Assembly (NCBI GenBank): GCA_944372565.1
Contig: CALVZR010000070.1
Span: forward strand, 1-9,555
Direction of reading: 5' to 3'
Length of the DNA stretch: 9,555 nucleotides
DNA from: an uncultured Clostridia bacterium
GTDB lineage: Bacteria > Bacillota > Clostridia > Christensenellales > Borkfalkiaceae
Position 1 is the stretch's first letter. Each line of letters begins with the position of its first letter. The position numbers and the translations under genes were made by a program. Shown here one piece after another: positions 6,857-9,555 of this stretch. Under the pieces are notes generated by a model. The model was given only the letters and a program-made list of their open reading frames with translations. It made no database searches and was not told the DNA's origin.

Positions 6857-8287
6857 ATGAAAAATTATCTGAGCGAAACGGAAGGCATCATCGTAGGGCT
6901 GTTCTGCGCGCCGCCGCACGGTTCAAACGGCAATCCGAATTATATGACGGAGGAAAACTACCGCGCGCTGAAAGCGGCGGGCGTGGATCTGATCATGGGC
7001 AACAACGAGATTTTTTCCACGCCGGAAGAGGGGTATGCATTTGCGTCCATCGCGCTGTGCGAAAAGACGGGGCTCAAATATTTCGCCTACGACGATTTAA
7101 GCGGGTATTTTTATTCCATCGGCAAGCTGTGCCCGTGGACAAAGAATAAAAAAGCCTTCTGGGAATATTCCGAACAGGAGAAAAAAGACCTGCTCGAACG
7201 CTATGCGAAATCTCTGGAACGGTATATGAAAAACGATACCTGCGTGGGCGTGAAGTTTTCCGACGAGATCGGCTGGGCGATGCTGGACGGCATCAAATAC
7301 GCCAAGGATTATTTCGACAAGGAATATCCGGATAAGATTTTCTTTATCAATATGCTGGGATATAACGTGAGCGACGCCGAATATATGTACGGCATGCCGG
7401 GCGCGGGAATGCCGGACAAAGCGACCTTCCGCCTGAAAGAAATGCCGGAGGTTTCCGTTGAATACGCCACGAAGATCGGGAGATGGGATATTTTCGCAAA
7501 CAAGGTGCTCGACACGCTCGATCTGCCCGTTCTCACGCAGGATTCCTACGCCATGGAACCCATCGGCGGCGTGAACAACGTGGTAAACAGGTGCCTTTAC
7601 GATCTGAGTTCCTATCTCGCCACGGTGAAGAAAAAGCGGGGCATTCCCGTCGGCAACTTCATTCAGGACGGACATTGGGATAAAAGTTCGCGCGGCCCGC
7701 TCACCAAATCGGAATTCGACCTGCAGGTAAACGTGCTCGTCGCCTACGGTATGGATATGATCCTCATCTATCCCGGCTGCTGGCCCACGGAAACGAACTG
7801 CCTTACCGGAAACGCCGGGCTGATAGACAGAAACGGGCAGGTCAGTCCCGTGTGCGATTATATGAAACTCGCCAACCGCCAGCTCCGCGCGGTGGATAAG
7901 GATATCCGTTCCGCGACGTTTGTCGGGATGATGGCGGCGGGGGAATTCAAATCGCTGCAGCCGAAAGACCTTTCCGGAATAGAGTGGAACGACGCGATTT
8001 TCGTGGGCGAACTCCCGCCCGATACGCTGATCGGCGCGTTTGCTGGCGTCAGGGAGGTAAAGGCGACTTCGCAGTGCATTCTGGGCTGTTTTGAATCCGA
8101 AACGCACAGGATGTGTTATATCGTAAACAATTCCATTTCCTTTGCCGCGGATTGTTTCGTGTCGCTGGACGGCGAAAAGGAGATCGCCTATATCCGCGAC
8201 GGGGCAGAGGAAAAGATCGTTTCCGATAAAGTGGAAATTTACGGTCTGCCCGCGGGAGCGAGCGCATTTATCAAGTATAAAAAATAA
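6857..8287 (+). CDS. Leaderless TIM-barrel paralogue, probably cytoplasmic glycosidase-like protein
   Basis: A 476-residue protein aligning along its whole length with the preceding lipoprotein: GLFCAPP with SFCSP, GVDLIMGNN with GVNVIMGHD, VGVKFSDEIGW (D136, E137) with FGIRFTDEDGY, EYPDKIFFINML with VCPDKVFSHNLI, and the C-terminal AYIRDGAEE..IYGLPAGASAFI with AVYRDGGET..LYDVPSGQAIMV. It has no signal peptide; the first barrel strand starts at about residue 11. It carries 12 cysteines against 5 in its partner, which fits a reducing cytoplasm. At the late strand, where the partner has QAFGGE, this protein has IQDGHWD (Q270, D271, H273, W274), so a glutamate nucleophile is not evident there. 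A GAGG site at 6847-6850 precedes the ATG; the gap from the previous stop is 22 bases. Likely role: intracellular processing of imported oligosaccharide alongside the GH38 enzyme. The reaction is unknown, and the family is not one I recognise. Confidence 0.68.
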   Translation: MKNYLSETEGIIVGLFCAPPHGSNGNPNYMTEENYRALKAAGVDLIMGNNEIFSTPEEGYAFASIALCEKTGLKYFAYDDLSGYFYSIGKLCPWTKNKKAFWEYSEQEKKDLLERYAKSLERYMKNDTCVGVKFSDEIGWAMLDGIKYAKDYFDKEYPDKIFFINMLGYNVSDAEYMYGMPGAGMPDKATFRLKEMPEVSVEYATKIGRWDIFANKVLDTLDLPVLTQDSYAMEPIGGVNNVVNRCLYDLSSYLATVKKKRGIPVGNFIQDGHWDKSSRGPLTKSEFDLQVNVLVAYGMDMILIYPGCWPTETNCLTGNAGLIDRNGQVSPVCDYMKLANRQLRAVDKDIRSATFVGMMAAGEFKSLQPKDLSGIEWNDAIFVGELPPDTLIGAFAGVREVKATSQCILGCFESETHRMCYIVNNSISFAADCFVSLDGEKEIAYIRDGAEEKIVSDKVEIYGLPAGASAFIKYKK

Positions 8288-8299
8288 GGGGAGGAAGAT

Positions 8300-9555
8300 A
8301 TGAGAAGGAAAACGAAAAGAGCGGCGGCGGGGCTGATGCTCTTCCTGTCGCTGACGATGCTGTCGGCAGCGCTTGCGTTTCCCCTTTCCGCGGGAGCGGA
8401 AGGGAGCGAGGCGCAGCCGCTGAAATATGCGGACGACGCCGCCCTTTCCAACACCGTTTGGGAAGTGGCGCAGGGCACGGTGACCGAAGGCGAATATGTG
8501 GGCGAAAAATCCCTCGTATTCGAGGGCGGGGATACCTCTCACGGACTGGGAACGACGTTCGCAACGGTTTCCACGTTGCAGGAATTTAAGGAGTTCGACC
8601 TGTATCTCGATATGACGTATTACGAATTGAACGGCAATTCGCTGGGATCGGGCATCCGCATCTCGTTCGGGAACGTGGAAATGAACCTGCCGAGCGCGCG
8701 GGCGATGAATTATGTGCCGTGCATCATAACCGGCGGAGCGCCGGCGCTGTGGAACACGCAGACGGAAACGCAGTATCTGCCTACGGGTGTATATAACCCT
8801 AGCGGACCGAACAACGAATATTTCTGGTCGTGGGCGGGACTTACGGATCAAACGCGCGTGGCGCATATGAAACTTTCCGTGCGCGACGAAGGGATTTTCC
8901 TGTACGACGATTACAACGGATTCACCGGGGAATATTGCACGGTAAACGAATGGAGACCGGACAGTCCGTTGAGGCTTTATTGGTATGAAAAGGCGGACGG
9001 GGACGACTATACGGCGGAATACGGAAAGATATCCATCGGAATAGACGTATATACGACCAAAACGCTCGCGCTGAGCAGGATGGACGTGGTGCCTTACACG
9101 GAAGGCGAGGAATATAAAAATACGGAATATGCCGCCGTGCCCGACGGGAAGAAAGATTACAAAACGGACGGCACTGCGGAAAGCGAACTGTTCACGGCGA
9201 CGAACGCGAGCGCGGGGGCGAACGGGATTTCGCTTGTAAACGAAGACGGCAGCTACGGATATATCGAGAGCGTGAACGAATATAAGAATTTCGATCTGAT
9301 CCTGCATCTGGGAAAGTTGGTATCGGAAGACAGCACGCTGAAAAACGATTTTATGATCGATTTCGGGAACGGGATGACGTTTACGGCGTACAGTTCAGTT
9401 AGCGAACTGTCGGCAACTTATCCGCCGCTGAAAAAGAACGGAACGGCGGTGGCTACGGGGTCAGGAGAGCGTCAGCATGTCTTTTTTGTGTCGCCGGTAT
9501 TTGAACAGGGAGACGAGGCGGTGATCCGCCTGCGGGTACAGAACGGTACGCTGAC
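8300..9555 (+). CDS. Secreted protein with tandem beta-rich modules, 3'-truncated by the window edge
   Basis: An open frame begins at the ATG at 8300, 4 bases after a GGGGAGGA ribosome site (8288-8295) and 12 bases after the preceding stop, and stays open to the window end (418 codons). The N-terminus is a signal peptide: MRRKTKR, a long hydrophobic core (residues 8-30), and probable cleavage after ALA (26) or AGA (33). No lipobox cysteine is present. The rest is rich in Tyr, Trp, Gly, Asp and Glu, like extracellular carbohydrate-binding beta-sandwiches. Two modules can be aligned: EFKEFDLYLDM...GIRISFGN...HMKLSVRDEGI (about 95-200) and EYKNFDLILHL...DFMIDFGN...VIRLRVQNGTL (about 327-418). 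The pattern resembles LamG or DUF1080-like folds, but no specific match can be claimed. No enzyme motif is seen in the visible part. It is probably a surface glycan-binding or multidomain degradative protein; its C-terminus (anchor, catalytic domain) is outside the window. Confidence 0.72.
   Translation, partial: MRRKTKRAAAGLMLFLSLTMLSAALAFPLSAGAEGSEAQPLKYADDAALSNTVWEVAQGTVTEGEYVGEKSLVFEGGDTSHGLGTTFATVSTLQEFKEFDLYLDMTYYELNGNSLGSGIRISFGNVEMNLPSARAMNYVPCIITGGAPALWNTQTETQYLPTGVYNPSGPNNEYFWSWAGLTDQTRVAHMKLSVRDEGIFLYDDYNGFTGEYCTVNEWRPDSPLRLYWYEKADGDDYTAEYGKISIGIDVYTTKTLALSRMDVVPYTEGEEYKNTEYAAVPDGKKDYKTDGTAESELFTATNASAGANGISLVNEDGSYGYIESVNEYKNFDLILHLGKLVSEDSTLKNDFMIDFGNGMTFTAYSSVSELSATYPPLKKNGTAVATGSGERQHVFFVSPVFEQGDEAVIRLRVQNGTL
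9390..9410. repeat. Short perfect inverted repeat inside the secreted-protein gene
   Basis: ACAGTTC (9390-9396) is perfectly complementary to GAACTGT (9404-9410) across a 7-base loop. It lies within coding sequence and may be chance. It sits where codon choice briefly departs from the surrounding pattern (TCA codons at 9395 and 9461). Confidence 0.3.

Noticed and set aside
7097..9307. 736-codon open frame on the minus strand
   Set aside because: It is codon-in-register with the two plus-strand genes beneath it and is open only because those genes avoid TTA, CTA and TCA. Its translation is rich in His, Arg, Phe and Val with no domain, and it spans a gene boundary with good plus-strand start and stop signals.
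1..9555. tRNA, rRNA, CRISPR array, insertion sequence or phage genes
   Set aside because: I looked for repeated spacers, terminal inverted repeats with transposase motifs, and structured RNA genes by eye and saw none. Coding sequence fills nearly the whole window.

Overview
The window is one uninterrupted, plus-strand gene cluster. Seven genes are separated by gaps of only about 12 to 73 bases, and each complete gene is preceded by a strong AGGAGG-type ribosome binding site. Two lipoprotein signal peptides, a CUT1-type sugar ABC importer, moderately high GC and Shine-Dalgarno-led translation point to a Gram-positive bacterium of the Bacillota. A gut-type Clostridia is my best guess; this is inference from style, with no marker gene to confirm it.

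Layout, left to right: (1) the 3' part of a GH38 alpha-mannosidase gene, cut by the left edge (3-1715); (2) and (3) two membrane permeases of a CUT1 carbohydrate ABC transporter (1745-2707 and 2723-3619); (4) a large solute-binding lipoprotein (3693-5357), after the widest gap in the cluster (73 bases, AT-rich); (5) a lipoprotein with a TIM-barrel-like, glycoside-hydrolase-like domain (5377-6834); (6) its leaderless, probably cytoplasmic paralogue (6857-8287); (7) the start of a secreted protein with at least two copies of a beta-rich module, running off the right edge (8300 to the end). No transporter ATPase, transcription factor, RNA gene, mobile element, CRISPR array, promoter or rho-independent terminator is visible.

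Proposed working model: this is part of a glycan-use operon. The secreted modular protein and the surface TIM-barrel lipoprotein would bind or trim a glycan outside the cell. The solute-binding lipoprotein and two permeases would import the released oligosaccharide, powered by a shared ATPase encoded elsewhere. The cytoplasmic GH38 enzyme and the leaderless TIM-barrel protein would finish the breakdown. GH38 makes an alpha-mannose-containing substrate the most economical guess. The most novel part is the tandem pair of TIM-barrel paralogues plus the repeat protein after them. I do not recognise a named family for any of these three.
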